Shown here in pieces: positions 12,038 to 24,514 of a DNA stretch of 64,000 nt (positions within the stretch are counted from its first letter, which is position 1; the number at the start of each line of letters is the position of its first letter). The notes beneath the pieces are model-generated. The model was not told where the DNA came from and did no database searches. It saw only the letters and a program-made list of their open reading frames with translations. The translations under genes and the position numbers were made by a program. The stretch is from Leptopterna dolabrata (Eukaryota; Arthropoda; Insecta; Hemiptera; Miridae), in contig OX940979.1 of NCBI GenBank assembly GCA_954871275.1, forward strand, positions 50,215,144 through 50,279,143. The letters are read 5' to 3'.

Positions 12038-12983
12038 TTTTTGGTTTATTATTTGCAATAATGAACCATTGGAATCGAGGATGAAAAAAAAAAATGCTTA
12101 CCCCCCTCAAAATTTGATGTTTTAGTTTCAAGGTATGTAGAATCCGAAAATTCAATACAAATATTTCTGTCTGTCCGCCGTACGCCGTACCGACCACTTT
12201 TCTTAGTTACCATGAAAAAAAATGGATTAAATTCGGGTTATAGGTTCCGTTTGGGGTCTAGTTGGTCCTCGAAGCTCAGTGTTACTGTCAGTCATCTCTA
12301 AGGGGTTTAATAAGGGTTGAAATTTTCAGAAGCTCGAAAACTTCCGATAGAAGGGTATGGTTTTTTTTACCTATTCAGCTAAACAATTTTTTGAGACCAC
12401 CCGGAGCATCGTACGTCCAGCCGTTCGTGTGCACCAAAAAACTTCGTCAACACGATCGTGAATCAAACGGTATAAAAACGGCTCAGATAATCATCACTAG
12501 GGAGCACCTGATTATAATCAAGGATGGCTGTATGAAGTCGAGTTGGTTGTCCTGTGATATTATTTCATTTGATAAGTGATGGACTATTGGATTTTTTTGG
12601 TAGGTAGTTGTGAAACTTGAACAAACTTTGAAGTATTATTGATGGGTAAATTATTACACAACGGCAAATTATTACACAACGGTAAATTATTGCACAACGG
12701 TAAATTATTACACAACGGTAAATTATTACAAAACGGTAAATTATTACAGAACGGTAAATTATTACACAGCGGTTCATTATACTTGAAGACGAATGTAGGT
12801 ATTGACCACAGAAAACAGTGATCTTCGCAGAAGGGGCATCCATTTCACTCCACATCAACAATTTTCCTTCAGAACTTCATTATTTGCGTTTCTTTTTGCC
12901 ATTTTAGTTATTGTTTGTCATGGACAGAATTATTTTAGCAACATTTAACTCGTGATTTAGGTAGGTACCTAGTAACGAGTATT
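12038..12983 (-). repeat. R1 interspersed repeat, copy B (lacks the first part of the unit)
   Basis: It begins with the inverted R1 terminus TTTTGGTTTATTATTTGC and proceeds through the family landmarks to the ACGAGT block near 12980, where it abuts copy C. The 18-bp block is expanded here (12640-12775). Confidence 0.75.
12640..12775 (+). repeat. 18-bp minisatellite inside R1 copy B
   Basis: About seven to eight units of GGTAAATTATTACACAAC with single-base variants lie head to tail. Ordinary R1 copies carry only two to four diverged units. Another expansion is at 27290-27440 in copy E. Confidence 0.85.
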
Positions 12984-13630
12984 TCAACAGCAGGGTGAAT
13001 GAACTGTATAAATTTGGCCAAACGTCATCACCAGGGACGCGCTAACAATCGGGAATTGGCCCGAGATAAAATCATTTATAGGGATCACCTGATTATATTC
13101 ACAGAGTATGAAGTCGAGTTGGTGGTTCTGTGATATTATTTCATTTGGAAAATGATGGCTCTTTTGGAGTTTGTTGGTAGGTAGTGAAACTTGAACAAAC
13201 GTTGAAGTATTATTGATGGGTAAATCATTACACAATGGTAAATTATTACACAACGGTTCATTAGGTATACCATCTACGTAGAAGGGACTGGAGTTTGTTG
13301 GTAGGTACGTTTGCAACTTTTTTCACTCCACATGAACAATTTCACTTCAGAACATTATTTGCGTTTCTTTTTGCCATTTTAGGTAGGTACTGTTTAATCA
13401 ACAGAATTATTTTAGCAACATTTAACTGGTGATTTAGGTAGGCACCTAGTAACGAGTACGGGGTTAGGTACTAACCTACGGAGGTTCTGCGATATACATA
13501 ATATGTATAGAATAGTACATAATATATGATATAAAAGGTTATCTATACAGTGAGCTGTGATCTGTAACAGAAGAGTATTCTGTACAAAATAATAAACCGT
13601 TGTGCAGGGATTTGCAGCGTTTTTTTTTTT
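12984..13630 (-). repeat. R1 interspersed repeat, copy C (truncated)
   Basis: It starts mid-unit at GTGAATGAACTGTATA and ends with the inverted 5' terminus (GTGCAGGGATTTGCAGCGTT). It therefore represents the first half of R1 in minus orientation, joined directly to copy B. Confidence 0.75.
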
Positions 13631-14029
13631 TAATGATAGAGCGTGGTGACAGCTTTCCAAAACGGCCCGGTAGGAAGGTCTGATTAGTGAAAATGTCGGA
13701 TTGACGTAACGCGCTTACTTTTCATCCTCGTCCCGGCTTACCACGACGGAACTTCGAGCACACAGGGTTTTAAAAGTGTTGAACCCGACTGAGGCCAAAA
13801 ATGTGGAATTCCGACCCAAGCGAATTCCCAGGAGATGTTTATCTGAACCTTTTGGGCCTTCACATAGACGAGTGTCAATCTTGATGCATTTTCAGTACTA
13901 GGTTTGTTGGTATTTTATTTCGGAAGTAATTTCAATGGGGTATGCACACCGGTGACAAAAGCGGTTAATATAATTTTATATATAATTATAGCGGTTATAT
14001 ATAATTTTTGAATGAAAGTATTCCAAGTA
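13631..14029. other. No gene recognised
   Basis: Mixed sequence without a supportable reading frame or repeat; AT-rich near 13960-14010. Confidence 0.4.
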
Positions 14030-14248
14030 TTTTGAGACCAAACGCACTCTCCTACGGTGAATAGTGCTTTTTCTATGATTTTTCAAAAATTCCAGCACTT
14101 CCTACGCCATTGCACCGCTCTCCCCATAGCGGACCCCCCCCCCCCCCCCCCCCCCCCCGCCACCAACCTGACGGATGATGTGCAGGAGTTTTTGAAAAAT
14201 CATAGAAAAAGAACTGCTCATCGTAGGAGAGTGCGGTTGGTCTCAAAA
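14030..14248. mobile_element. Short foldback element with internal poly-C tract
   Basis: The left arm 14030-14091 (TTTTGAGACCAAACGCACTC ... TTTTTCTATGATTTTTCAAA) pairs with the right arm 14188-14248. The centre holds a run of about 22 C residues at 14136-14157. A related but decayed unit is at 22130-22300 (AAAAATCATAGAAAAAGAAC block). Confidence 0.7.
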
Positions 14249-14439
14249 TCTCTAGAATGGAACCTAATTTTTTTTTTTTTTTTTAAATACAATAAATACA
14301 GGAGCAGAGACCACTGATCGTGAGGCTTACTGCCGTTGAACTGATCCGATTCCCTCGACATCCTTTAGTAAGAACAGGGAGGGGAGGAGATCATGAGACT
14401 TGTGTGTAGAATTCGACTCGAGTTCATGATCACTGGATC

Positions 14440-14604
14440 TAGAAATTATGTTTCTATGAAAGCCCGAGGGTAAAATCATTTACATTCCTCATTCATTCGT
14501 TCAGTCATTTACATTCATGTTAGTATGCGTGATAATAACTCATCACCATCACAGGGAATGTAAATGATTATAACTTCGGGCACTAATATAAAAATAATTT
14601 CTGG
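14440..14604. repeat. Inverted repeat (small foldback)
   Basis: GCCCGAGGGTAAAATCATTT followed by ACATTCC (about 14462-14488) is matched in inverse by GGAATGTAAATGATTATAAC followed by TTCGGGC (about 14554-14580). Weaker pairing extends outward (AAATTATGTTTC against AAATAATTTCTGG). It is non-coding. Confidence 0.6.
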
Positions 14605-15659
14605 AATTCACGAATCCGAAAATGTAAGATCCAAATCATTATGGTTTCCATGATTCTGCTGCTGTTGTAGTGGTAAGAACTTCCGTTCAATTATTTACGG
14701 ATATTCGCAAACTTCTATGTTGTGTTCCCTTAGGGAAATTTCCCAAGTTCGTAGAAAAAACAGCCTCAGACAGTATTACTTAAATATTCCATGCAAATTT
14801 TTTGACCTAGAAAAGCAAATGTTTAGCAGCGGGTAGTTCTTTTTTCCCCCATGGAGCGACGGCATTTCTGGGTTTTCTATACGTTCAAGCGATGAAATTC
14901 AAATTAATACGAAAGTAACCACACGCTCGAGAGCCCTGTACTTTCTAGTCGGGAAAGGCAGACAAAAAAAAAGGCAAATAAAACCAGAAGAAACTGCAAG
15001 AATGTGCTTAATATGAACAAGTGATGAAGATGAAAGATAGAGCCGGGGGGGGGGGGGGGATCCTCGGAGCACGTCACAGGCGGAGGCATAAAACCGTCAG
15101 CTACTCCTGGCCCTCGCTCGGGACAGGAATTAAAAAGGCGCTTGGAAACAGGGGGGGGGGGGGGGTCATTTATAAGTAAAAAGATCGATGTTACCCGGGG
15201 TTTGCCGTCGTCCTACGAGCCCGGAGGAGATTTTTTTTCTTGAGGGCTGAAACGAAGTTTGAACCGTTTTCGCGATGTGTGCAAAACGTCTTCACGCAAT
15301 ACCGATGAGGGGGGGCAATTTTCGTGGGTTATGAGTTCTCCTTTTTTGTTGCCAAATTCTGTTCAATAACAGACATTAACTGTCGTGGTACCCCTCAGCC
15401 GCGATACCACTCACATACTTCTATTATAGATTTAACCAATAAATACGGAGAAAGAGCTGTGCGACGCTTCGGGAAAAGGACCACTCCATCGAACTCCCGA
15501 CAACTCTTAACGGTCTTAACGGCCGTTTACAGACGAGGGACGAGGTGGAGGCACCTTTATATACCACCCAGCTCTTCATTCGGTCGTCTCATACCTATGA
15601 CTTCTCTCTCACCCTATGCCCTCCCTCACGCTCTCTCTCTCTCTTCCTACCCTTTCGCC
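14605..15659. other. No gene recognised; G-runs
   Basis: Long G runs occur at about 15046-15059 and 15151-15164. A TATA-like CTTTATATACCAC occurs at about 15558-15570 and again at about 15942-15954. Open frames of 61-140 codons have no recognised domain. Confidence 0.35.
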
Positions 15660-15895
15660 TCCCTTCGCACTTGCTATGGTGGTAACCGTGGGAGGGTCCC
15701 TCCTCTAATGCCTGCTGTAGTGATCCTTACGCGTCCCCTGTGGTGAAATCCGGGGAACGCTCCTTCACCTAGTAGTCGCTGTGGTGATAACCGCAGGGTG
15801 CTAGCCCTCTTCTCCTTAGCATCTGCTGTGGTGATAACCGCGGGACGCCTCTCCATCTAACGCTGCTGTGGTGATAACCGTCGGACGTTAGCCAT
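15660..15895 (+). repeat. Diverged tandem repeat, unit around 50-60 bp
   Basis: Four to five irregular units share the core CTGTGGTGATAACCGYGGGA, at about 15673, 15715, 15779, 15826 and 15863. Units differ in length and have diverged. Function is unknown. Confidence 0.6.
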
Positions 15896-17280
15896 CCAAA
15901 ACACACCCTCAACTCCCACTCACCACATTAACTTTATATACCACGTAATGAGGTGTTTATGTCGTAAAGTCTAGGCAGAAAACGAGTGTGAAATCTGAAT
16001 TTCTGCGTTTCCGCTAGAAATGGCGTATCAGGTAAATTGCTGAATACCAGCTCAAATCCCGCTTACAACGCTAATGAATCACTTCAAGCGATGTACAGAA
16101 CCGCAATGGATTAGACAGATGTGATGGAACCACAAATTTATAAATAAATTTAAAAAACACGTCCTTCAAGATCAAACCAAATGTAAGGTTTCCAGGAAGG
16201 TTTGCCATTGCTAATTTTCGGTTGTTGGCAGCACTGAGAACCTTAGCCTCTGAGGCTTTGCTCCGCCTCCTTGGGCCAACTACAGCCAGCCAGATGTCAA
16301 TAGAACTCATACGCCATTTTTTTGCCGCATTTTAACTTTTAACCACTCTCATTTTTAAAATACCTCACGCTTATTTTTGAAAAGGGGCTTTTTCTTTTTT
16401 TCCACAGTTTTTGACGAAAATTCCCCACTGTTCTCAAACCCACCCAGAGATTAATTACTCTGAAAATAAATTAATAAGTAAAAAAAGAAAGAAACCCAAA
16501 ATTCTGGAAAATGGGCAGGATATACGGGAGGACGCAGCGGTTGTCAAAATCTACATAATAACGTCCTAATTATCATTCAAGAACCACACAATAGAAAAAC
16601 ATAAATGCAGGTACTCTTGACTTTATTAGCCGTGGTACAGGCAAGCATACCGGAATACCGGAATTAGGGCGAGGACAGCTGTGTGATACCTCTCACCTGA
16701 TATGTTAACCGAAAGAGTTTGTGTTGCGCGTGATATCAAGTTGACTTCATCAAGAGCCTTTCATCAACAACATGAACACGATGTTCCGATCTGGCGCTGA
16801 AAACCGTGAAAAAATATAATATACTTTAAGGGCTGCCTCCAGCGCGGAAATTCACGAATCACAGGAACCACGCGAGCACCTCTTTTCTCTCGGAACATGC
16901 CAATAAATCAAACGGGGTGTTATTGGTGTCAACATAATGGGGCGATTATTGACGTCAACAGGGACGTGGCGGATACTCGGATGACGTCACTGAAAAGCTA
17001 TCTGTTCCTTCGCTCGTGTCTAGGCGACGATTTTTCTTTTCGGGCGGATGCCCTTACAAGGCAAAGGGCTCATAGGAAAAAAAAACCTAAACATCGCCCT
17101 CTTCAGTGAAAAGGACCGAGCGGGAAAAATCGTTTTTCTTATCGAAGGAAAAGCCCACCTCCTCATGTTGGAGATACGGCTATTAAAAATCGTATTAATC
17201 ACCACATGGAGACATCGGTTTCCAGGGTTTTGGTGTGCTAAGCATGAGACTGAACGTACAGTCGGTTACCTTTGGTAAAC
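15896..17280. other. No gene recognised
   Basis: Non-repetitive as far as can be seen. Two TGACGTCA-type or GACGTCA sites (16950, 16983) and short open frames on both strands at 17020-17278 are without domain similarity. Confidence 0.4.
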
Positions 17281-17455
17281 GCAAAACGCTGCAAAATCCT
17301 TGTCAAATGGGTTTATTATTCTACTGGACATACAAATATGTTGGCTATTCATTCATTGTTTCTTTCATGAGTAATAATATTGAAATAGCTATTTTTGACG
17401 GTTTTCACAAAGTTTGGCCGCAAAAACTCGAATTAGGCTCCTATTCTTGACAAAT
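17281..17455 (+). repeat. R2 interspersed repeat, 5' fragment
   Basis: AAAACGCTGCAAAATCCTTG TCAAATGGGTTTATTATTCT and the following TTGGCTATTCATTCATTG match the start of the R2 family seen at 42756 and 55555. The unit breaks off after about 175 bp (near CTCCTATTCTTGACAAATT). Confidence 0.7.
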
Positions 17456-18929
17456 TACACTATACAACAAAATTTAATTTGTGATTTGTGTCTGGATTGA
17501 AATTGTTTGTTTGCACGGTTGAACCTAGGTACCCAGTAGTATGCGATCTCAGCCCGGCCAGCGCGGCTCTGCCATATGTTGCAATAACCTAAATATTACG
17601 AAAAATGACCACAGTACCTCAGAATATTTGCTTTTTGTATGCTTTGATAGACGTAATAAAACACAATATTCACGAGACAAAAATATTTAATTGGGAAAAA
17701 TTCCGCATATAAAACAAAGACTGTCAACAGGGTGTTGGCAGCGCCGAATCATTGGTACGGATGTGGAATGTCATGCTCGAACGAATCACAACTGGATGAA
17801 ATAAATGGTTAGTTTCACTCACTCAAACACGCAGTACCTAACCATAATTGACATACATTACATCGATCGTTGACATGGGACCATCACCGTAAGCCTACCC
17901 TAACGTGAAGAGTTAGTACGCATAAAAACAATAACTAGGTACGTAACTCACCTCAATACGCTGCAGCAAAAATGAATTTTCCTCTTCCTTCCTCCCAGCT
18001 GTCACTCGTTTCACAGGCGGTTCACTCGCGTGGTAAACGCGGCGAACGCTCCGAACTGAAGCTACCAAATATTGACGGGTCCCCAAAAATTGTCTAAACT
18101 TTCAGGAAACTTCTGAACGCCTCACAAAATATTGGAGACCCCTTTTTTGCGCAATATTTATCCTCACAATCTCATTAATTTTGCAGAAAACGACATCTTC
18201 AACAGTGTTGAAAACTTTTGTCAGTGTGAGGACCTCTTTACACAGTACAAGTCAAGTTGGCAAGGGGTCCGGATGCGGCAGATTACAGGACATCTCGCTG
18301 TTTGGATTTAGATTTTTGTATTAAAAAGTAAATTTCGAAGTCCTTGCCCCTCGTAGAAGAAAAAGCATGATATTAATTATATTCAGATTTTTTCGAACGA
18401 CCGAATCGTACATGGGAAGTCGGAATTCCCCTCTGGACAAAGGTCCACGAAAATGAAACAGAATCGGATGCATAGAGTCGATAATGACTCCTTCTACATA
18501 TTATCACCTGTAGCTAATCAGATGCAGTTAGACTGCAGTTCGTGTAAAATTACAAAATATATATTTGATTATACTATATTACAGTTTGTTATGAAAGTTG
18601 AATTGTCTAATTATTATTATTAATATTGTGTATTTTGAAGTATTGTTACTCTGTTTTGTATTATTTTTCGACTATCGAAGCCCATGTTAATAACCAGACG
18701 TGTTGAAACATAAATAAATGAAACAAAAATAAATATGAGAAGCGGGTCCCTGGACGAGGAGGCCTAGGTACCATGCTGCATTGCTGGAGTTTCGGAATAC
18801 CCCTAATGGAGCGTCAATCGATTCATCACACTTAACCATACTCCTAACCATTCACCAGGTAAGAAAAGGTAAGAAAAAAATGTGACGAATCGTAATGTGT
18901 CATTGCCGCCACCCTAATTACAATGGTCC
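17456..18929. other. No gene recognised
   Basis: AT-rich at 18480-18740. Bases 18660-18735 end in ACATAAATAAATGAAACAAA, which could be a decayed retroposon 3' end, but no coding remnant supports it. Confidence 0.3.
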
Positions 18930-19708
18930 AGTCTCAGCCCAGGTGTTGTTTGGACATCCCCTGCGATCTTTGATACCAGCACAATACTGGTAAAGGGTGG
19001 CACGGACGGTTTCAACGGGTCGCCGACAACAAGGCGAAGGTCGTGAGAGGTACTGTCGAGATCCTCCCAGACCATCATAGATTAAGATTTTTCAAGTTAA
19101 TAAACACAAAGGGTGAGGTGGCCTACGTGACCTCAGGCGCATAGGCTCACTCTCTCCCCACTAGTCCTCCAGACTAGAGTAGAGTGGAGTGGGCACTATA
19201 TAAACTCGCCGGCTACGCGTGTCACCTCATTCTACGTCTCTCCTCTCATGCCTCCTTACCTTCTGTCACAAAAGATCCCAGACTGGTGGAACCAGCATTG
19301 GTGATAGCCAGCTTGGTGGAACCACTGGGCAAACTCCCTCTAGTACCTTTAGTGGTGGTAACCTCCCTGGCAGCTATAGGTGATAAACTCCCTGGCTGTT
19401 ATAGGTGTAACCTTTTAGATCCTAGATCCAGCAACCTTCTCCTCCATTCTCACTCACCTCTCCTCGCCTCCTTGCTCTTTTTCCTGTAGGCACATTCATC
19501 AGAGTGCAGAATCCCTTGACAGGACGATGGGACATGTGCGGGAAGGTTGTGGAGAAAGGCACATGCTGCAAGTACACCGTAAAAGGACCCTGTGGCAGGT
19601 TGTACGGGAGGAACCGTAGAGGGCTCAGGAGGAGGTGGCCGGAACGGCTTGAAAGGGGAAGATGTAGGTCATCTGTTCATTGTTGCTGCGATCATTGTGA
19701 TTATCGCT
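18930..19708. other. GC-richer region with TATA box, unidentified
   Basis: A good TATA sequence (CACTATATAAACTCGCC, about 19193-19209) follows a pyrimidine/purine-rich block, and GGTGGAACC-like short repeats occur at 19285-19400. It may be an LTR-like or promoter-bearing repeat, but no paired copy was found. Frames of 101 and 68 codons downstream are not recognisable proteins. Confidence 0.3.
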
Positions 19709-20450
19709 AACCAATAAAAAGTTTCAGTTTCTTTCATGCAATTACCAAGGGTGTCTTATTTATATCGGTAAGCTCGAGATCACTGCATTATACAACCACA
19801 CAAACTTACGCAAACCCACTTTTAGTTGAATAATTTGGTCACATGGGGGCAAGGAAAGCAACGTAATGGAATTCACCATGTTACGTATCGATAACCAATA
19901 AAAAGTTACAGTTTTTTTCTTGCAATTACCAACAGTGTCTTATTTACGAGTATATCGGCAAGCTAGAGATCACTGCATTATATACCCGCATAACCTTACA
20001 CAAACCCACTTTGAGTTGGACAATTTGGTCACATCGAATGGCATTCATCATGTTATGTATCGGTAACCAATAAAAAGTTTCAGTTTCGTTCTTGCAATAT
20101 TATTGCCAAGGGAGTCTTATTTATATCAGTAAGCTTGAGATCATTGCATTATACTCGTATACCCATACAAACTTACGCAAACCCTCTTTGAGTTGGATGA
20201 TCCTGGTCACATGGGGGCAAGGAAAGCCACACGTTGGAATTCACCATGTTACGTATCGGTAACCAATAAAAAGTTTCAGTTTCGTTCTTGCCTAGACAGC
20301 CTTCGTTTGGTAATTACACTATATACCCGCTTGAGACCATTGCACTATATACCCGCATAACTATATACCCGTATAAATTACGCAAACCCACTTTGAGTTG
20401 GATAATTTGGTCACATGGGGGCAAGTAATTCACCGCGTTACGTTCATTAC
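19709..20450 (+). repeat. Satellite-like tandem array, unit ~172-196 bp
   Basis: Four successive units begin AACCAATAAAAAGTTWCAGT at 19709, 19893, 20065 and 20261. Shared blocks in each unit are GTCTTATTTA, AGATCACTGCATTATA, ACGCAAACCCACTTTGAGTT and TTGGTCACATGGGGGCAAGG. The last unit has an internal deletion and duplication. Units differ by indels, so the array is not young. Confidence 0.85.
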
Positions 20451-20910
20451 ACGGGTTTTTCGTCGGAGAACGGCTGGCTGTGCGGCATCAATCCTGGTCA
20501 CGAGGGGTAGATATGCCGCTGTTACTCGCTACCCGAGTTTTAGCCGGAGTTATGGGATTAAACGCTCGGCGGAGCTCGTAATCTGCAGTGACGCGGATGA
20601 GGGGCAGCTTTGTTAGCTGTGATACCCCCCAGGTGGCCGAAGGATTCGCGGGGCGGCACACCCTCCGAGGACGGCTCCGAGTAGGGCAACTTTGCCAACT
20701 CTACGAGCAGCTAACACCACTCGCTCGGCAACTATTTGACGATGCCCCGGCTGGCTGGATTTGCTATCCGGACAACTCTCCAACAACACGGATTACCACG
20801 GCTGAGCCCATCGTTTACCTCTAATCTCTAATACCCTCTCGAGACCACTCACCTAACTATACTGCCCTGTTGATACTGCGATATTGTTTTCATCCTCATG
20901 TTAAAACAAA
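20451..20910. other. GC-rich stretch, no recognised gene
   Basis: GC-rich relative to its surroundings, with a 79-codon plus-strand frame at 20588-20824 of unknown nature. No domain, splice signals or repeats can be assigned with confidence. Confidence 0.3.
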
Positions 20911-21320
20911 CGTCTGCCAGTTCAAGTAGGCAGTATAGCTTCCTCACTTGAATAGCATGAACGTGTAGAATACTTGGGTAGGTTCAAACAGTGGACAGGT
21001 GTGGTATCCATGCATTACTTTGACAAAGCACCATCTGCGATCAAACCCGCGTGGAATCTCTAAATTTCAGCTCTCTGCAACTATTTTTCGCGTAGTTAGA
21101 AGCGTTAGAAGAAGATGGTCAACATTTCATGTTTGCGCATGCACAGACGAAAGTTACAGTACTTTTTCAATGATTTGGTGTAGGACCATCTGTGACCCAA
21201 CCCGCACCTAACCTCAAAATTTCAGCCCATTTCGACCATTATTTCTGGTAGTTATGGGAACTGACCACAGACAGACGGACACGGAACCAAAAATGTTCCT
21301 TGGTGTCTGAAACGCAAAAC
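20911..21320 (+). repeat. R3 interspersed repeat, copy 2
   Basis: It begins TCTGCCAGTTCAAGTAGGCA and continues GTATAGCTTCCTCA, like 63127 onward. It ends with CGGAACCAAAAATGTTCC, then CTGAAACGCAAAACGGTAGT, like the end of the window. The GCGCATGCGC palindromes of the family are degenerate here (GCGCATGCACAG). Confidence 0.75.
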
Positions 21321-22390
21321 GGTAGTGGAAATATTCATTTTGGAGGACATCATGAATCCAATGCTTCCGCACCTTCTGGTAGTGAGAAAACAAAAACAAC
21401 CTCACAGTTACGTACAACCTTTAACTACCCATATTGTGGCATTCTGAAACAATAATAGGATTCGAATTTGATATTTTTGAGGAGCTTTCGGACAACGATC
21501 GTATAACCAACAGAACTAGGCCCAAGATAGAGGGCTCTCTATGCTTAAAAGCTCCTGTAAAAGAGCATTTTAGACGATAATAGCGCGAGTAACTTGCTGT
21601 TGTAGGGTTGTTAGGGTAGCCAGTGAATTTTGAAACTCGTTTTCTAGGGCCATGTTTTGAATGCTACACAACTTGGCAGTGCATGATATACAATAAATTA
21701 TGGAAACGAACTAAATCACTCGAGAAAATCGTGGAAACCCATTTCAAAGAAAAAGGAGTTATTGAAACATACAATGAAATACACGAAAAATACACAAATT
21801 AATATAACAGTGTATTTATCGTGTTTTTCCGTGTATTAGTGGAAAAATAAAACTTCTCAATAATTCCGTTTTTCTTTTCAGTTAGGTATGGAATGTATCA
21901 AGTTATGGAAATTCAGTATTTTATTCATGGTGTCTCAAAACGGATTTGCTTTCCTGAAGAATTTCATTCAAAACTATCAACGCATGGCAACAGATAGGTA
22001 GCGCAATTTCCTCCTAAAGAGAACAAGGGAAATCAAATCTAAATGTTCATCGTCAATGGGGTATGTATACGCATTTATTTATTTATTTTATTTTGTTTAA
22101 AGGAACCAGATTCCACACTGAGAATTTTGAAACAAACCGCATTGTCCTACGATAAATAATTATTTTTCCCGATTCTTCCCAATGTCACAGTCGGCAGGGG
22201 GGCCCCGCCCAGGCGAGAGGGGCCCAATAACGTCAGTATTGGATTGAAACTTTGAAAAATCATAGAAAAAGAACTGCCAACCGTAGGGCACGGCACGAAC
22301 GGAACGGAACCGTTTCATTAAAAAATAATCAGATTTGAGTTTTATAGACTACTTTTTGGATAAACAGGTTGAGCTTCCTGAGGGTTGGGC
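21321..22390. other. No gene; two decayed foldback-family fragments
   Basis: Bases 21707-21880 match the foldback family of 7506 and 24515 (AACTAAATCACTCGAG, CCCATTTCAAAG, GTGTATTAGTGGAAA). Bases 22130-22300 match the foldback at 14030-14248. No coding sequence is supportable. Confidence 0.5.
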
Positions 22391-23004
22391 TAATAATTAA
22401 TATACACTGCTCTCTAGGCCACGTTTCGACATATTTATTCGTCTTTTTCAAGGCTCAGAAGAGGATGGTCGGGGAGGGGGGGGGGAGGCTGTTACAAACA
22501 TTTCTTGGGACTAGGAAGTGTTGTAATTTCGCCCACTGGTGGCTGTCTGGAAACATATCTTGACGTTAGGAAGAACAAACCTCTTAATAACGTCTTACTC
22601 AGGTGTTTATTTACAAATAAGTACTTTCAAGTTCAAATTGGTGGAAACTGTAATAATATAAAGGCGTGGTATTTGTCTAGTTGTTATCAGATCTTGTTAT
22701 CATCTCGGATAACAACTAGACAAATACCACGTGTTTAGATCATTGCAGTTTCCATCAGTTTGAACTTGGAGGTATTTATTTGTAAATCAACACCCGAATA
22801 AGATGTGCTTAAGAGGTTTGCTCTTCCGAATGTCAAGTCATGTTCCCAACTGCCACTAATGGGCAAAATAATAACATTCTCAGTCCAAGAAACGTCTATG
22901 TGAGAGCCCCCCCCCCCCCCCACACATTCCTTTTCTGAGCCTTGAAAAAGACGAATAAATATGTCGAAACGCCGGCCTGGAGAGCAGGGTAGGTATATTA
23001 TTAG
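22391..23004. mobile_element. 614-bp foldback element, arms ~300 bp
   Basis: The left arm 22391-22688 and right arm 22708-23004 pair along their length. The innermost 24 bp are perfectly complementary (TGGTATTTGTCTAGTTGTTA with TATC, and its inverse), around a 19-nt spacer. Outer landmarks are TATTTATTCGTCTTTTTCAA and its inverse. G/C homopolymer runs (about 22474-22484 in G, 22906-22920 in C) sit at corresponding positions of the arms. It is non-coding. Confidence 0.8.
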
Positions 23005-23534
23005 ACCAAACATCAAGAATTATTATTTTTTAAATATGTACTGTTGTGATGTTTTTATTAGGTATATTCAACATAATTGTAATAAAGAAATCGCACCCCC
23101 CCCCCCCCCCCCCCAACAAAATTCTGGAGGTGATATTCCACAGAAGACAGATGAAAACATGTTAGAGCATTTCATTGGCACAAGATACGAGCACGAGCCT
23201 ACGAGTTCTTCAAGCAAAGACAAGAATATAACTCCGTCATCCAGAATAATTATTTCACATTCCACGTTCAGCGGACATTATGCGTCTCAAATGCTCCCGC
23301 CTCTTACAAGAATGAACTGGAATTTCTTAGAGACAAAGAATTCATTTGCGTTCCAGGCTATATTGATGTCAACCGTTTGAATTCTTGTGCATATACCATC
23401 ATATTTGACGTCCGAACTGCACACGTAAACCGACCTCCATACCCCTACTGCCCCCATCACCCGGGTTTTTCAACACTTGTTTTCATACACTGGGATCGGG
23501 AACTGAGCGTTTGCCCACAACAGGCGGATGCCCA
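23005..23534. other. No gene recognised
   Basis: Contains a C run of about 20 nt at 23095-23114. A 139-codon frame crosses the foldback end and this run, so it is not credible as a gene. Confidence 0.4.
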
Positions 23535-24295
23535 ATAGGGTGGTCACAAGGCAATAGGCAAAATTTTTTTTGAGAAAATCACTTCTGGCAACCCCCTAAA
23601 AGGTGCCATTTGACTAGAAAATGAGATTCGCAAAGTTTTAGGTCGATCGGATAACGTTAACCCGTGCCGCATTGAGGTTGAAGATTAGAAAAACTCACTT
23701 TGTTTCATAAAAACTCTTTTTTTCCTCATAACATAGTAACCATTTGTCCTAGAGACTTGAAATTGGTCTCATTTTATTTAAAATGTTATCTTCTTCAACT
23801 TTTACTTCCATAATTTTTTCGCTACATCCTGTAGATTTTATATTATTCAGCTTTTCCCATCTCAAAACGTGGGAAAGAAGTATCAAATTGCCTAGAGGTC
23901 GATTTCATTGACTGGAGTGTGGTTTTTAGGGGTATGCGTAAAAAGGCACATTTGCTGAAACGGACCACGTTTTGAGATGGGAAAAGCTGAATAACATAAA
24001 ATCTATAGGATCTAGCGAAAAAATTATTGGAGTAAAAGTTGAAGAAGATAACATTTCAAATAAAATAAGACCAATATCAAGTCTCTAGGACAAATGGTTA
24101 CCTACTATGTTATGAGGAAAGAAATAATATTTTTATTGAAAAAAGTCAGTTTTTCTAAACTTCAACCTCGATGCGGCACGGGTTAATGTTATCCGATCGA
24201 CCTAAAACTTTGGGAATCTCATTTTCTAGTCAAATGGCACCTTTTAGGGGGTTGCCACGATTGAATTTCGAAAGTTGACTTTTTGTGACCACCCA
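23535..24295. mobile_element. 761-bp foldback transposon with 8-bp target duplication
   Basis: Arms of about 330 bp (23538-23875 and 23962-24294) pair with moderate divergence around a spacer of about 85 bp. Terminal sequences are GGGTGGTCACAA and TTGTGACCACCC. The 8-mer GATGCCCA flanks the element at 23527-23534 and 24296-24303. An 8-bp duplication points to hAT- or P-superfamily mobilisation in trans. It is non-coding. Confidence 0.85.
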
Positions 24296-24514
24296 GATGC
24301 CCACACTAACCGGTGGCCCCATTAAGCGGATTCGACTGTAATTGTTATCTGCGATAATATTTTTGTTATTATTTGTATTATCTCGAACTGTTTTTGACAC
24401 GCTGGTCTACTAATACTATATTATCTGTGTCATGTTATTCACATAATTATGAAACTTCAAGAGAAACATATAAATAGTAATTTCGGCAGACGGAACTGCT
24501 GATAAGAACTAAAT

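Noticed and set aside
12640..12775. 18-bp repeats considered as a CRISPR array
   Set aside because: Units are contiguous with no unique spacers, inside a eukaryotic interspersed repeat.
15324..15746. 140-codon plus-strand frame
   Set aside because: It crosses TATA-like and pyrimidine-rich low-complexity DNA and a tandem repeat, with no recognisable protein.
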